Assembly (NCBI RefSeq): GCF_001649575.2
Contig: NC_051438.1
Span: 3,105,229 to 3,169,228, forward strand
From: Kryptolebias marmoratus
Lineage: Eukaryota > Chordata > Actinopteri > Cyprinodontiformes > Rivulidae
DNA length: 64,000 bases
Direction of reading: 5' to 3'
In this document: in pieces, positions 11,440-23,210 of the stretch
Position numbering within the stretch: position 1 is the first letter of the stretch
How the letters are laid out: each line of letters opens with the position of its first letter
The notes under the pieces: model-generated
The model's input: only the letters and a program-made list of their open reading frames with translations
Databases searched by the model: none
What the model was told of the DNA's origin: nothing
Position numbers and translations under genes: made by a program

Positions 11440-12058
11440 TGTCACAGTTCCTCTGTTCCTGGCCTCAGTAATTTTCCACAGCCCTCCTGTTCCTGCCACG
11501 CCTCCTGGACTCTTGCCACAGCAATCAAGTAATCACGTCCACCTGTTTCTGGCACTACTTAGGCTCACCCTCAACACCAAGTCAGTGCCAGATTATTGAA
11601 CGGTTCGCCTAGTAGATGGCCAACATTTCTCCAAAGCTCATGCCTGATTCCTCGTTCCTGACCTTTTACCTGCTCCTCGACCTATGACCCTTGCCTGCTC
11701 GTTGCCTATTACTTCTGCTGATTCGGACCCCTGGCTCTCGATCTCGTTTCTGCTCTCTGGACAACGCTCTTTGGTTTGTATCACTTTGGATTTGGATTCT
11801 GCTCTCTGCTCTCCCGGCTTTGACCCTTCGCCTGTCACTGGACTCTCCTCTAAGCCCGCTCCCCGTACCCAAAGGCCTCCCCTTTCTCTGCCCACCACCC
11901 ACGGTGGTCTTACCTGCCTGGAGGTCTCTCCAGCTGCACAAAGAGCGTGCTAATCCGAGAGCTAGCGTCTCTCATAACCAGACAGTTACAATAAAATCCT
12001 TAAAACTTTGTCTGTGTCTGCCTGTTCTGAATCCTTGCCCACCGATAGTGCCTTGTCA
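11440..12058 (+). mobile_element. Solo LTR, Ty3/gypsy-like, 619 bp
   Basis: It starts tgtcacag, ends cttgtca, and is flanked by perfect 5-bp duplications ctttg (11435-11439 and 12059-12063). An AATAAA signal at about 11991 is followed by tctgtgtctgcctgttctga, the usual R/U5 arrangement. CT-rich open frames inside (for example 11684-11953) are by-products of base composition. No internal coding region is present. Confidence 0.8.
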
Positions 12059-12329
12059 CTTTGATAGAGGAAGTGTCACAGACGTTAAGGAATACGCAGT
12101 GGGAAGTTAGAGAAGCTGAAGCCCAGCTTGGCTTGTTCCTCCAAGGACACCATAGCTCTGTATGGTTCTGGTCATCACCTTTTAGCTTTTTAATGTTTCC
12201 ACTACTGACTCCTAGTTTGTTCCTGTTATAGGCCTGGATCAGGCAGCTCTATCTCTACCTGTTCTAGCAAGGAGCGAATCTTCAGAACTTGTGGCCTCTG
12301 GTGTGTGCCCCCCTTGCTACTGCTGTCAG

Positions 12330-12965
12330 GTCCTATCAGGATGGGGATGGTGAACGTTGGGTCGATAACAAACAAGGCTTTTATCCTTAGGGACTTCTTC
12401 CCCACTCATGGGTTGGACTTCCTCTGTATAACCAAGACCTGGATGTCTCTCTGTGAAAAGGTATTTTGGTGGAATTATTGCCATCTTTCTGCTTCTTTTA
12501 TTTCCTTGCATCTTCAGATCAAACTTTAACTGGGAACAGCTGTCCACTCCTGTTTCTTACTCCAGCTTTGAACTGAGTCTTTTTGAACTAGCTCACTCTC
12601 TTGTGCTGCTGTGCACAGGGGGTAATCATCCTCTAAAGTTTAACAAAGACATTTTAAGTGAATTTTCTGATCTCTGGGTTGAACTTACACTAAGGTTTGA
12701 CCTAGTTTTAATTATTATGGATTTTAATATTCGTTTTTGTTGTGTTGAGAAGCCTTTCGTGAAGGACTTTTTAGATTTGGTGGACTCTTAATTTAATTCA
12801 ATCTGTAAATGGTCCCTCTCAGGAATGTGGGCACACATTGGATCTGGTTTGATCACAAGGTTTATCTGTTCTTAATCTGGAAATTGGTGATGCTATGTGA
12901 TCAGACCATATGCCTGTATTTTTTGACTTTGTTCCTCTCTGTCAGCCCTCTTAATCATGCACTCC
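12330..12965 (+). pseudogene. L2-clade LINE endonuclease-domain relic
   Basis: Plus-strand frames encode recognisable parts of an L2-type endonuclease: NVGSITNKAFILRDFF, GLDFLCITKTW, SSFELSLFELAHS, then VLIIMDFNIRFCC (the usual GDFNIH region) and KPFVKDFLDLVDS. At least two frameshifts or stops separate these pieces, and no RT domain follows. The copy is dead. Confidence 0.8.
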
Positions 12966-15900
12966 TGCTTGGTGCATCCATGCTATAAAGAAATCTTGCA
13001 TGTAATGGGATGCAACAACCTATTATTACTTGAATAGACACAAAAAACACATTTGCTCAAAAACTTTCCATCTGACAACCCTCACCTGTCACTGTCCTAT
13101 TTGGCTCTCTAAACACTTTGTGTTTGTTGTTCCCCTTTGAACTTTTGATGAGTGCGTTGCTGCATCAGATTCTGGTTTTGTTTCTAAATCCAATAGGACC
13201 AGGACCCTCCAATGGACTGGCAGTCTGCACAATGACAGTTGTAATGCTCCTGCCCACACGTGACCCTGCACAAGCTAAAACCAGGAAGAACTAAGTAAAG
13301 TTGGTCAATGAAGACACGGGAAATGTTTCCCATGAAATCTGTTTCTGCGAAATAAAAGGGCAAACTAATTAAAAATGATAAATTTAAGTTTATGTTGCCT
13401 TTTGGAAAAGAGTCCATACACCTCTCTCACTTCTCCATCCACATTAAAAAGAAACACACCTTTCTCTGCCGAGCTGTTCCATGACCTGTGCTTCTCTTCA
13501 ACCTGTATTTCATTTCAGGAGGGTTTTATTCCAGGGTCCATGTGTGCATGTCTGCAGTAGGCACAGCCTACACTTGTAAAATAATCAGCTGCTGCTTGTG
13601 AAGGCCAAACTTTAAATGTTCTTCTCAGGGGGAATCTAAGTGTTAAACAGCAACACAACCCTGGATGATTGCATCCACCCTCTTCAGCATAACCCTGTGC
13701 ACACTTACACAGGCTATTACTCTCCTCCCTTGACACTCGCTGACAGAAAGTCGCCCCCACTTCTTTCCCCAGCACAAAAGAATCTACGCAGCACCTTCAA
13801 ATGGATCTTCAAAGCTTGTGCACATTGATTTGAGCTGCTTTTTCTCCTGCTGGCCCCCGCAGGTCTGTGCAGCAGAGGAGCACAAGGAGGGAGCAACAGA
13901 ATGAATCAAAGATAGATCCAGAGATGTGAAGAGAGGAGAGGTGATGGGTTAAGTACAGCAAACACCAGAAATACACTGCAGTGAGGAGCAGCATTGAGGG
14001 AGGTGTGGTAATCTCAGCAGAGGGGAAGGCAGGATGAAATGAGGTCAGGAAGGAGGAAAAAAAGCGAGAGAACAGCGACATGTAAGTTCACCCCCTGCCC
14101 ATGTGGCTTCCATCCAGAGCTTTTACAACTCTCAGCATTTGCCTGAAGATGTGAAGCAGAAAATGCGGGGCGATTATAAAACTGATCTAAGTCTGAGAGT
14201 GGATCCATCTTTGACTTTGATGTGGGGAGACGTCGGGGTCACATCAGGTCTCCAGAAGAACCAATTCAGTCAAAGTGCCCCCTCCAGAGAAGACAGGGCA
14301 GGAAAGTTCAGGACACTTTAAACTTAAGTTCAACTTACTTGACTGAGAAATGAAAACTCAAATGTTCTGAAACTGTAAATAATATCTACACCGAGTTAGA
14401 GAAATATTCTGCTTCTCCATTTCTTACATGTTTTTCAGGATGAATGGCGCATGAAGTACAGATGGGCAACAATATAAATATCATTGCTAAATGTAATCCA
14501 ATGAATATTGTCTTTTCTTAGTACAATATTTTTTTTATTGTGGGCAGCAAAAGTAGGATTCGACAACAAGTAAATTTAATAAAAAATAAAATAAATAAAA
14601 TAAAAATGTAATCCACAGGCCTTGTGTCAAACTTAAAAGTTTGATCAACTCTAGAAAGTAATCTTAAAAGAAAATATTACTACAGAATAACACAAAAACT
14701 AACATTGAACATTTGCTTCAATTAACTTAACCCAGACTTAATGCTCAATTGCTCAGTAGGAGCTTGTTTTTTTCCTTTTTATTGGTACTAGTCACTGTTG
14801 CAATAAGACTTTGTCCAAAATAATAAAGCCACGACCAGCTGAGATTCCTAACTGATAATTATTGTTTGTGGTGGTGCAGCCTTCTCTCTGTGATCCACCT
14901 CCTTTCCTCTGTGTGCTCTTGCTGGGCTGTGATCATCAGGAAAAGAAGTTGTTTCAAGTTATTTTTACTGCAGTTTCCATCTTTCAAAAATATTGTGTGC
15001 TGTAATAATAAGGGTTAGATGTTGACCACGTGAAGCTCCTAATATAAGCCTGGTTGCATAGATCTGGTGTATATCTTGTAACTCCTTTATTTAAATCAGA
15101 TGTGATCCCAAATCAGTGACTTTGTTTTCTTTTTAGCTACAAATAGCCTACTTCCACAGATGTACAGAGAGTGGGAATCCCCGCCTCCNCCCCCACACAC
15201 ACACACACACACGCACACCTTCCCCCCAAAAAATTAAAATGAAATAAAAAACTTTTAAAGACACCTGCATGAATTTACCTTCAATTGTCAGTTGTTGGAC
15301 TGAAGGTGGCCAATAAAAAATCTTAGCCAAATCCCACAACCTGATAAATGTGGGTTTTAATGTAAACTGATAAAAATGACTAATGAAAATAATCACACTA
15401 CTGAGTTATTGTGCATTGATCTGAAAACTTTGTTTTTGTTCATTTCAATAATTTAATCTTAATATTCAATTTTGCTTTTTTCAATATATTTTTTCTTAAA
15501 AAAGGCAGTTATTGATCTTTGCTGCATGTCTCTGTCTCAGTTTCTTGGTGTATGGATGCTGGAGCTCTTTAAAGATTGTTTGTTATTTTTGTTTTGGAAC
15601 CAAGAACAGAACAAAAACCTCAGCGTGGAGAAATGTTACACAAGACATCAGCGTTGTAATTTTAGAGCAAATGCCACATCAGAGGATAAAAAATGACTGG
15701 ATTATAATCACAGAGGATCTGAGTTGTTGGAGGTTGAACACACAGAGCTACATGGAGATGTTCAGGAATCAGAGACAAACGTACAGATGGAGCCATGTGT
15801 CGACTGAATTCTAAAACAACTAAAAAGAAAAAGGTTGCCTATTCTCAAAATCACAGAATAAGTACTTCAAATCCTAGTTCTCTCACAGTTTAATGTTCAA

Positions 15901-16389
15901 GCTCTTCCAACATCAGCAGAGTAGTAACTTGATGCACAATTATGACACCACCAAAACAAACTAAGGGGTTATTGTAAAACTTAATGATAAAAATCTCAAA
16001 TTGTTAAGGATGCCAGTGGATGAGCACTGAAGCACCTGCATTACTATTTGCCCATAATTGTTCTGTTTTAGTCACGTTTTTCAATTTGCTGCTCCTCCAA
16101 CAGCTTTGGAAAAACCTATACAAAAAATATATACAGTATATTAATGTGCAACTCAGTCAGTAACAACTTTTGGCCACAGTACAAATCAGACAGAACTTGC
16201 AAGAAAATACCAAACATTTCCCCATAGACAACAATGGAGTTTTGGTGAAACCCAGTCTTCTTTGAAACTCTGTAGCTCAGACATACTTGGCAGTAGAGAC
16301 ATTATTTAATGTTGAAACAGGTGACAGAAAGTTGGACTTCACATGACTGAACTGGTATTTTCATATATTTAATAGTTCTCTAGTTTTGG
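12966..16389. other. Intergenic sequence
   Basis: No gene recognised. A (CA)n tract with one ambiguous base lies at 15188-15212. An AT-rich stretch with ATAAA repeats is at 14578-14605. The short frames near 13.2-14.3 and 15.5 kb show no domain. Confidence 0.4.
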
Positions 16390-17200
16390 CTCCTCTACTG
16401 CCCCCCTGTAAAATCCAGAATAGAATTTTAAAAACTTCCTTCTGACATACAAAGCTCTCAACAACCAAGCTCCATCTTATATTAGAGATCTTATTGTTCC
16501 ATATTTTCCTAACAGAGCACTTCACTCTCAGACGGCAGGTTTACTTGTGGTTCATAGGGTTTCTAAAAGTAGAACGGGAGGCAGAGCTTTCAGTTCTCAG
16601 GCTCCTCTCTTGTTGAACCAACTTCCAATTTCTGTCTGTGAGGCTGACACCCTGTCTACTTTTAAGACTAGGTTTAAGACATTCTTTTTTGATAAATCCT
16701 ACAGTTAGGGTTGGCTTGGGTTTCCTGAGCTATTCCTTAGTTATGCTGCTATAGGCTTAGACTGCTGGAGGACAAATTAAACACATTTCGTCCCTCTGCT
16801 GCTGTCTTTACTTGCTCTTCTCTCCATGTTTGTAAGTATTTCTGTTATGACCATATGTATTTCTTCCCACGGAAACTATACCTGGACCAGTCATTCTATG
16901 TTTGTCTGTGTCTCTTTCCTGTCCTCTCAAACCCCAGCTGGTCGAAGCAGGTGGCTGCTCATCCTGAGTCTGGTTCTGGTTCTGCAGGAGATTTCTTCCT
17001 GTTTAAAGGGAGACGGTACTTTCTACTCTGCTGTCGCCAATGTGGGGGGATGGGGGATTTCAATGTGAAGATTCAAGACAATCTGTTGGCTTATTTAGAT
17101 AACTTTTACTAATTGGCATTTTATAATCTGTGAATCTGTTTGAATAGTGCCCTTTGACAACTTTGTTAGTGAATTGGCGCTATAAAAGATAAATTGAACT
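16390..17200 (+). pseudogene. L2-clade LINE 3' end (RT C-terminus and 3' UTR)
   Basis: The coding remnant at about 16430-16690 translates, with frame changes, to LTPCLLLRLGLRHSF-like text parallel to the terminal L2 ORF2 sequence seen at 7.5 kb. The UTR follows: cctggaccagtcattctatg, ctctttcctgtcctctcaaa, ccccagctggtcgaagcagg, and the tail ttggcgctataaaagataaa. It preserves the target site that the LTR at 3.3-3.8 kb interrupted in its sister copy. Confidence 0.75.
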
Positions 17201-17831
17201 AAATTTGAATTTTCAACTCTTTTTTTTTTCACCTGTATAAACTTTACATCCTTTTTGCAAAACAAATATTCTAACTGCCACAGTCTCTACACAGGTTATA
17301 CATCAAAACTTAGACAACATTTTGTCTTCTTTCACCCAGTGTGTCTCTCACTGCTATGGGACTTTTGTTTGTTTTGTTTTGGGGGTTTTTGTTTGTCAAC
17401 CCCCCCAAAAGTGCAGAGCATAAACACCAAAATTCTCATTGACTTCAATTGTACCTGAGCTCAGAATTTGCTCTTCCAAACTGGGACTGAAGGGTATTTT
17501 TTAACTTGTCATATCTTCTACATAAAACTCTGTAGAAACATGAAAAGTGTGTGTGATGACCAGATGCTGCTGACACTTGCAGTTCAAGAAACTTCATTTC
17601 AACTTTTAGTCTGGTTATGCCTGTCTTTTTAGAAGTGCTTTGAGGGAGGAGCAGACACAGCTCTGTGGTTACCATGGAAACCCAAAAGATGCCCTAGCAG
17701 CAGCGTTACTATTTCTTGATCTCGGTTCTCTTTGCACTTCTTATGACAAAAGGAAGTCCCACATTACTACTGGGCTTCAGAGAAGAAAGCTGATGAAAGA
17801 ACGTGTCACTGCTGAATGTACCGCACATCTA

Positions 17832-18080
17832 CAACTGATAGCTGACATCTACAACCTGATTCACAGCCAACTGACATTCAAAAAAGAAAAACACAAAAAG
17901 GCTATAATTCAGTTGACTTTACAGATATTGGCATAAAGTTTTTTGTGGTAGTAGCTGAGACCGGTGCCCAACACTTTCTGAGCAATAACAGATTGTGCAA
18001 GATATGTTTAAAGTTTAACCATCAACAATTTAGAGTCAACTCTCAGCAAAATATCTCATGAACTACTGGACTGCAATTAC
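17832..18080 (+). repeat. Unclassified interspersed repeat, copy 2 (partial)
   Basis: It carries the family phrases ctataattcagttgac, ttttacagatattgg-like text, gtggtagtagctgag, and aaaatatctcatgaac. The solo LTR at 18081 cuts it off at its right end. Confidence 0.6.
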
Positions 18081-18361
18081 TGTTGCAGCTGTTTTCCATC
18101 AGGGTGGGGCTGATTGTTCAGCAGCTGCTGCTGATCCCAGCTGATGACCTGCAGGACTTAAGGCTGAGCTGAACCACCAGTCTTTGTTGGAGTGTTGAAC
18201 TCTCTTGACTCATTTGGTTGTCCTGTTCAGACTTTCCAAAGAATCCTATAGGAACTGTCTGTAAGCTCTACTCCTGAGAGCTTCTCCTGTTAACAATAAA
18301 ATATTGACTCAGCCTCCTTGTCTGCTTGTGTCACCTGCCTGCCTGCTGCACCTCGGCAACA
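18081..18361 (+). mobile_element. Solo LTR, 281 bp
   Basis: The ends are perfect 6-bp inverted repeats, TGTTGC...GCAACA. Flanking 5-mers are attac (18076-18080) and cttac (18362-18366), a target duplication with one mismatch. AATAAA occurs at about 18295 before a T/G-rich end. The inserted unit has no coding region. The superfamily is not assigned beyond a retrotransposon or retrovirus-like LTR. Confidence 0.65.
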
Positions 18362-18391
18362 CTTACCCTTCCTGGACACCTTCCTCAGAAA

Positions 18392-18443
18392 TCTCCATCC
18401 ATCCATCCATTTTCTTTACCCGCTTCTCCATTCCGGGTCGCGG
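18392..18443 (-). mobile_element. 52-bp severely 5'-truncated SINE insertion
   Basis: The piece ccatccatccattttcttta through ttccgggtcgcgg is the reversed 3' tail of the V-SINE-type family. It is flanked by a perfect 10-bp duplication tcctcagaaa (18382-18391 and 18444-18453), so it is an insertion in its own right and not a decayed longer copy. Confidence 0.8.
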
Positions 18444-18494
18444 TCCTCAGAAACCTGTTAAAGAAAAAAAAAAAGTAAGAAATCAAAATCCGAA

Positions 18495-19095
18495 CCTTTT
18501 TGCTCCTGTCCCAGTGCCTGTACTGGTTCAGCAGGGGCTGGGGTTTGGGATTTGGGGCCATGTCCTAGAGTGGTGGGTCCCTGCTGAGTGGTCTATGACT
18601 CCTGGGGATGTTGGCTAGGCTGGGTCCTAGGGGGTTGTGCTGGGCTCTGGTGGGCGTCCCAACCCCCTCTAGACCTCTCGGGAGGATAGCTATTTGCCCT
18701 TCTGCCTTGGTCCTTCTGGGCTCTGGCTGCTGCAGTAAACTGGTGACTGCCCAGTGTATTAGGGGCTCTGGGGGGGGCTGTCCTGCTTGGTGCTAGGCGG
18801 TTTCTCTGCTGGGGGCTGGTCTGGGTGCCAGGCCATTGGGATGTTGGGTCCCGGGCTTTGCCTGCATGACGGGAGGTGGTGGCATGACTGGGTTGGGGAG
18901 CTTGTGCCCTGCGCCTCTCTCCGTACCTCTTTGTCCTGGGGGCTGCTGACCCTGTGCTTCGCTGGTGATCTACCTCTATGCGGACGCACAGCTGCCTTGG
19001 GGTGGTGCCCATTGTCTGTTTGCCTGGGACTGCTGCTGCCTTCTGGGGCTGGATCCACCTGTCCTTTCTGCTCTTGGGTGCTGTAGATGGCAGGC
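18495..19095. repeat. GC-rich repeat of unknown class
   Basis: About 600 bp of G/T-rich, locally GC-rich sequence stands out from AT-rich flanks and ends ctgctcttgggtgctgtaga, tggcaggcc. I recall similar GC-rich repeats in other fish genomes but cannot class it. Long frames on both strands (for example 173 codons on the minus strand) are low-complexity Pro/Arg/Gln-rich and are judged compositional. Confidence 0.4.
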
Positions 19096-20517
19096 CTTCC
19101 ACTGTTAACAGCACTTTTTTAACTGTGCATCTCCAAGAGGCATATTAGCACATATAGACTGACATAACACAAACATACACATACACTTACCCCCCACCCC
19201 CTCCACACACACACTCCCTCACAGACAAACAGACCTGAAAATCTGAACAGTTACCTTCATTGTACTTACCAGAGGACACATAATCCTTAACTCTATTCCT
19301 TCCCACAGAAAAAAAGACCTTTTATTTACCAGATTATTTGAGGGAGTTATTGGTATCAGCAACTTAGAATCCTGTTTAACTGAGCAAACATGACATGGAG
19401 AAATTTTATTGAAACTTATAGGAGGTAATCACTGGATGTACTGCTACAATATGGATATGTGGAGGACCCAAACACTTACTCAAAGGCAGCAAAAAGAAAA
19501 AAGAGTAAGGAAAACAAACGGTTGTTGGGGCAGCAAAGAAAGCTAAACTAATCAGAAGGGACCACAGAAAGCAGAAAGTGATAAACTAAAGCAAGAGGAG
19601 TGTATGTAGTAAAGTTTTTTTTTTACTTACAAGGAACAATGGAGCACAAGGCAAACGATATGACCTGAGGAGTATACAGTATGTGTAATGGGGAGAGGGA
19701 TTACTGGATTAAAGAGCAAAGAGGTATTCCAGGAAGGAGGTTTAACTTACTGTAAGACAGGAAACTCTGGGTTTTCAGTACCACAAAGGCTATGTAGAGG
19801 TTAAATAACTCAGTTTCTTAACCTTGAATTAGGAGCGTGCACGTGCACAACACAAAGCCATCATCAATGGCGCTCCGACACCTCGGTTCACCATGGCAAC
19901 TGCTGGGAAAAGAGCTGGGCCATTTCTGAATACCAAGTATGCTGAGTGCACTTTCAACAGAGGCTCTTTAGTCTGTCCCATATAGACTGTCTTTACCATT
20001 AATTTTAACATTTTTAGCATTTATGCCATGAATCAAATAACTAAAGAAATGAAACTAACCACATTCCTTAAAAAAAGCTTATTAGACTAAATGTTGATTT
20101 TGAAAAAAAAAAATTTCTTTAAACAGATGTCTGTAAAATTAAATTTTTAAAAATGGTTTTAATTGATGGCAATTGGTTTTATTCTTAATCATTTTGATTA
20201 TATAATTTGCTTAAATAAAAAAAAGTCATGTTTAGTTTGGTTGTTTTTAATGTTTCTTCTTCAAATACTTCAAGATTCTACATTTTTCTTCTCTACCTGC
20301 CTCTGAACAGATGTCTTAATCTTAGGATATAATAGTCCTTTTGAGACTATAAAACTTAATTACTCTGAGTTTTCAGTAAGCAAAAAAGACCTGACGGCAA
20401 CAATGAACAGTGACACGAGGAAGCAAAGTAATACAAGAAGATATCTAAAAATAAAGAAGAAAATAACTGATTTTCATAAATTACCTCAAACTACAAAACT
20501 CAAAAACCCCAGGATCC
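19096..20517. other. Intergenic sequence
   Basis: No supported gene. A CA-rich patch lies at 19180-19240. A weak fragment of the unclassified repeat (ggtaatcactggatgtac) is at 19424-19441. Confidence 0.4.
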
Positions 20518-20828
20518 TGACATGTACATCTACAACTGATTAACTGTTGGAGTGCTTTCAATTCAAAATGGACTTCACAGCTAATCACCCTGACCCAAGA
20601 GAACAACGTTTATAACTTGGTCAGTTTAACAGATATGGAGCCAAGATCTGGTGTGGTAGTAACTGAGAGTCAGTCACAACACTTACTCTGAGTGTGACAT
20701 CCCACAATATCACATGAGATATTACAATGTTATATTTGAGCTTTGACCAACTCTGTCATTTCTCATCACACAATGATCTCAGTCCAAAACTCGCAGTCCT
20801 CCAAGAAATGCTAGGCCTTTAATTACAA
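20518..20828 (+). repeat. Unclassified interspersed repeat, copy 3
   Basis: It contains acatgtacatctacaactga, ttaactgttggagtg, attcaaaatgg, gtggtagtaactgag and the end gaaatgctaggcctttaatt, in the same order as copy 1 and the long copy at 38.8 kb. Confidence 0.7.
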
Positions 20829-20974
20829 AAGTAAGTCCCAGAGAAGAAAGCTGATGGACGGACATGAGTGTGAGCCACACGCACATTCTTCCATCAAAAA
20901 TACATATCAGTATATCCTATGTGTGAAACTTTCAGGATGTTGTTTTGGCTCATTAGATAATAAAAAACCGGTCC

Positions 20975-21265
20975 GTCCAGGTCCGTGTTTGTTCTGAGAG
21001 GTTAATAGGAGGTTCAGACAGGAGGAGCAGGCCAGGACCACCCCGGTGCTGCAGGCGAAAATCCACCTCCACAGCTGCCCCCCCCTCCCCCTCTCCCAAC
21101 ACCCTCCCCTCCGTTTGAACTCGGGCTCTCTCAGGCAGCAGCTCGGGTCCAGCACCACCTCTTCACGGTGAGAGTGGATCGATGGAGCTCAGTTCAGGGC
21201 GGTGGAGGAGGCATTGATCGCTCAGTCCTGTTGACAGCCTTTTCTCTGTCTGCTCAGAAAAGCCA
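20975..21265 (+). promoter_or_regulatory. Possible GC-rich promoter / first-exon patch
   Basis: A local C+G rise with a long C-rich run (21077-21112) is followed by a splice-donor-like CACG|GTGAGAG at 21166-21175. In a fish genome this could mark a 5' untranslated exon, but no downstream exon is recognised in the window and CpG density is modest. It may also be repeat-derived. Confidence 0.2.
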
Positions 21266-22559
21266 GAGGGCAGGAAGGTTTAAAGCTGTTTTTATATCAG
21301 CCAGACGTGGATCAAATTCTGGACCTCCAGAGATGCAGAGGATGGATTTTTTCTCCTCACAGGGTTCATCCACAGGTCCACCGGAGACCCTGCCATCACC
21401 AAGCGCAACTAATAATCTCTGAAAATGACCTAAAATGTTCTGCTGCTGGTAATCACCAGGTTGTAGCTTTAAACAGCGAGGTTGTGGCTCGGAATGAGGG
21501 ATGGTAGCGGGGATTGGGAGCATGTGGAAAGCAGCAGGTTAATTTGGCTGCAGTTGGAGGAAGCTGGGAATGACTAATGCTTCTGTGAACAGGATGGAGG
21601 AATGGGAGGTGCTCTCTGCTCATGTGGGGAGCAAAATATCGCCACATGCAACACATGGCTGCAGACAGGCTGCACATTAAAGAGCTTTTCTAATTGGTTT
21701 GAAGGGTCACGGTGAGGGTTCAGTTCTTCTTCCGGGTCAGTGAAGACAAGAAGTTTTTTTTTTTATTTTCAGTGCATCACTTTGGCTCAGACACTTCCTC
21801 TTCACCAGTGTTTTCATCAGTGGGTCTAATAGGTTCCGGTGCAGACACTGCTCTTATATGCAAGCTATTAAAAAGGTATTAAAGCAGGATTCTATAGATA
21901 TGTTATGAAATGTTAACATCTTACCTTTTGTAGACAGCTTCTGGAACTTTCACAGTTTGGAGAAATAGCTTGCATCCAACAGGACATGTCATAAGATCTA
22001 AAACCAATACCAGTGGTTCATGGGAATGTTATTTTATAATAAGGGTGATCAGTGTGCACAACTCAGTAAATGCTTGTTAGGATGCCCGATTAAAAAGATG
22101 AAGGGACATACCAGAACCAGCACTCACTATGTGAATAATCTTCTAAGTTAGATTGGACACATTTCAGGATGAAGCCACCATCAGCCTCAAAACACAGACT
22201 ATAAACTGCCGTCATACAAATGAAGAAGAACTTTCAGCCAATCAGGAGAGGGAAACCTGACTGGATAAACAGAAACATCTGTGAGTAAGATCATCAACAC
22301 GGAGAATAAAACAATATAAAAGTCATGGAAAAATCTCCTACAAACAGTAACAAACATAGATGGAGATAATCTTTGATCATATAAATATAAATAAAGATGC
22401 ACACATAAATGTCAGAAAGCCTTATAAAATGTTAGTCAATTCAAAATGACCAAAACCAATCAAATAACAGGATGATCCAAACAGATAATCATAAAAATAA
22501 GGTTCATAGCAGTTTCCATTAAGACCCCTTAGCTTTCTATTTAGAAAGTGCAGATCCAA
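21266..22559. other. Intergenic sequence
   Basis: No gene or repeat that I could name. Short overlapping frames at 21.25-21.52 kb lack motifs. Confidence 0.35.
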
Positions 22560-23210
22560 AATTGTCGGTTGGCTGCGGCAGCCATTTTGATTCAGGTTCA
22601 TTTCAAAAGTTAAAGGTATTCACTGCAAAGCATGAAATGTAAACATATGAATGTTCATGAGATATTTTGCTCTTTTTGATATTTTAAGAGACAAAAACAA
22701 GACCTGGATGTGAGAGCAGACTGAGGAGGGTGATTACTGAAGTGGCTGCAGGTGAGATTCAAAACAGAACAGCTGGAGACAATCAGAGACACGAGATGCT
22801 GAGAACAACTGGGAAATAAAGGCTTAGCATTCTTTGAAGGAATGCATATCACCCACTGCCTTTAATGACAGAGTTTTAAACTAAAATCATCTTATGTCAA
22901 AAAAAATGAGTAGCTGTTTTGATTAAACTTGTCTTTAAAATTTTTAAAATGTTTTTAAAAATGACTGAGTTCTAGCTCTTTTTGTTTTGGCTAAAGTTGA
23001 TTAGCTGTGGAGGTCATCTTGAATTGGATTGATTTCAAACTTTAAAAGAATTGTACATGTTCATCCGGTGATTCCTTTCAGATTGTTTCATTAAAATCCA
23101 TCTAGCAGTTCATGAGATATTTTGCTAACAGACAGATGCACAAACACACACACACAGACACGAACAAAATCAGCATCATTCACCTTTGTCCTTCAGTGGC
23201 GGGTGATAAA
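22560..23210 (-). repeat. Unclassified interspersed repeat, copy 4 (minus, rearranged)
   Basis: Two minus-strand pieces of the family lie at 22560-22680 and 22820-23210, separated by about 140 bp of other sequence. The second starts at ttagcattctttgaaggaat (the terminal hairpin) and runs through taaaatcatcttatg and gttcatgagatattttgcta to the left-end phrase ttcacctttgtcc. Confidence 0.7.

Noticed and set aside
11638..12110. Overlapping ORFs on both strands near 11.7-12.1 kb
   Set aside because: They lie inside a solo LTR with clean ends and target duplication, and result from CT-rich composition.
18593..19114. 173-codon minus-strand ORF
   Set aside because: Low-complexity Pro/Arg/Gln-rich text in a GC-rich repeat, with equally long frames on the other strand and no domain.
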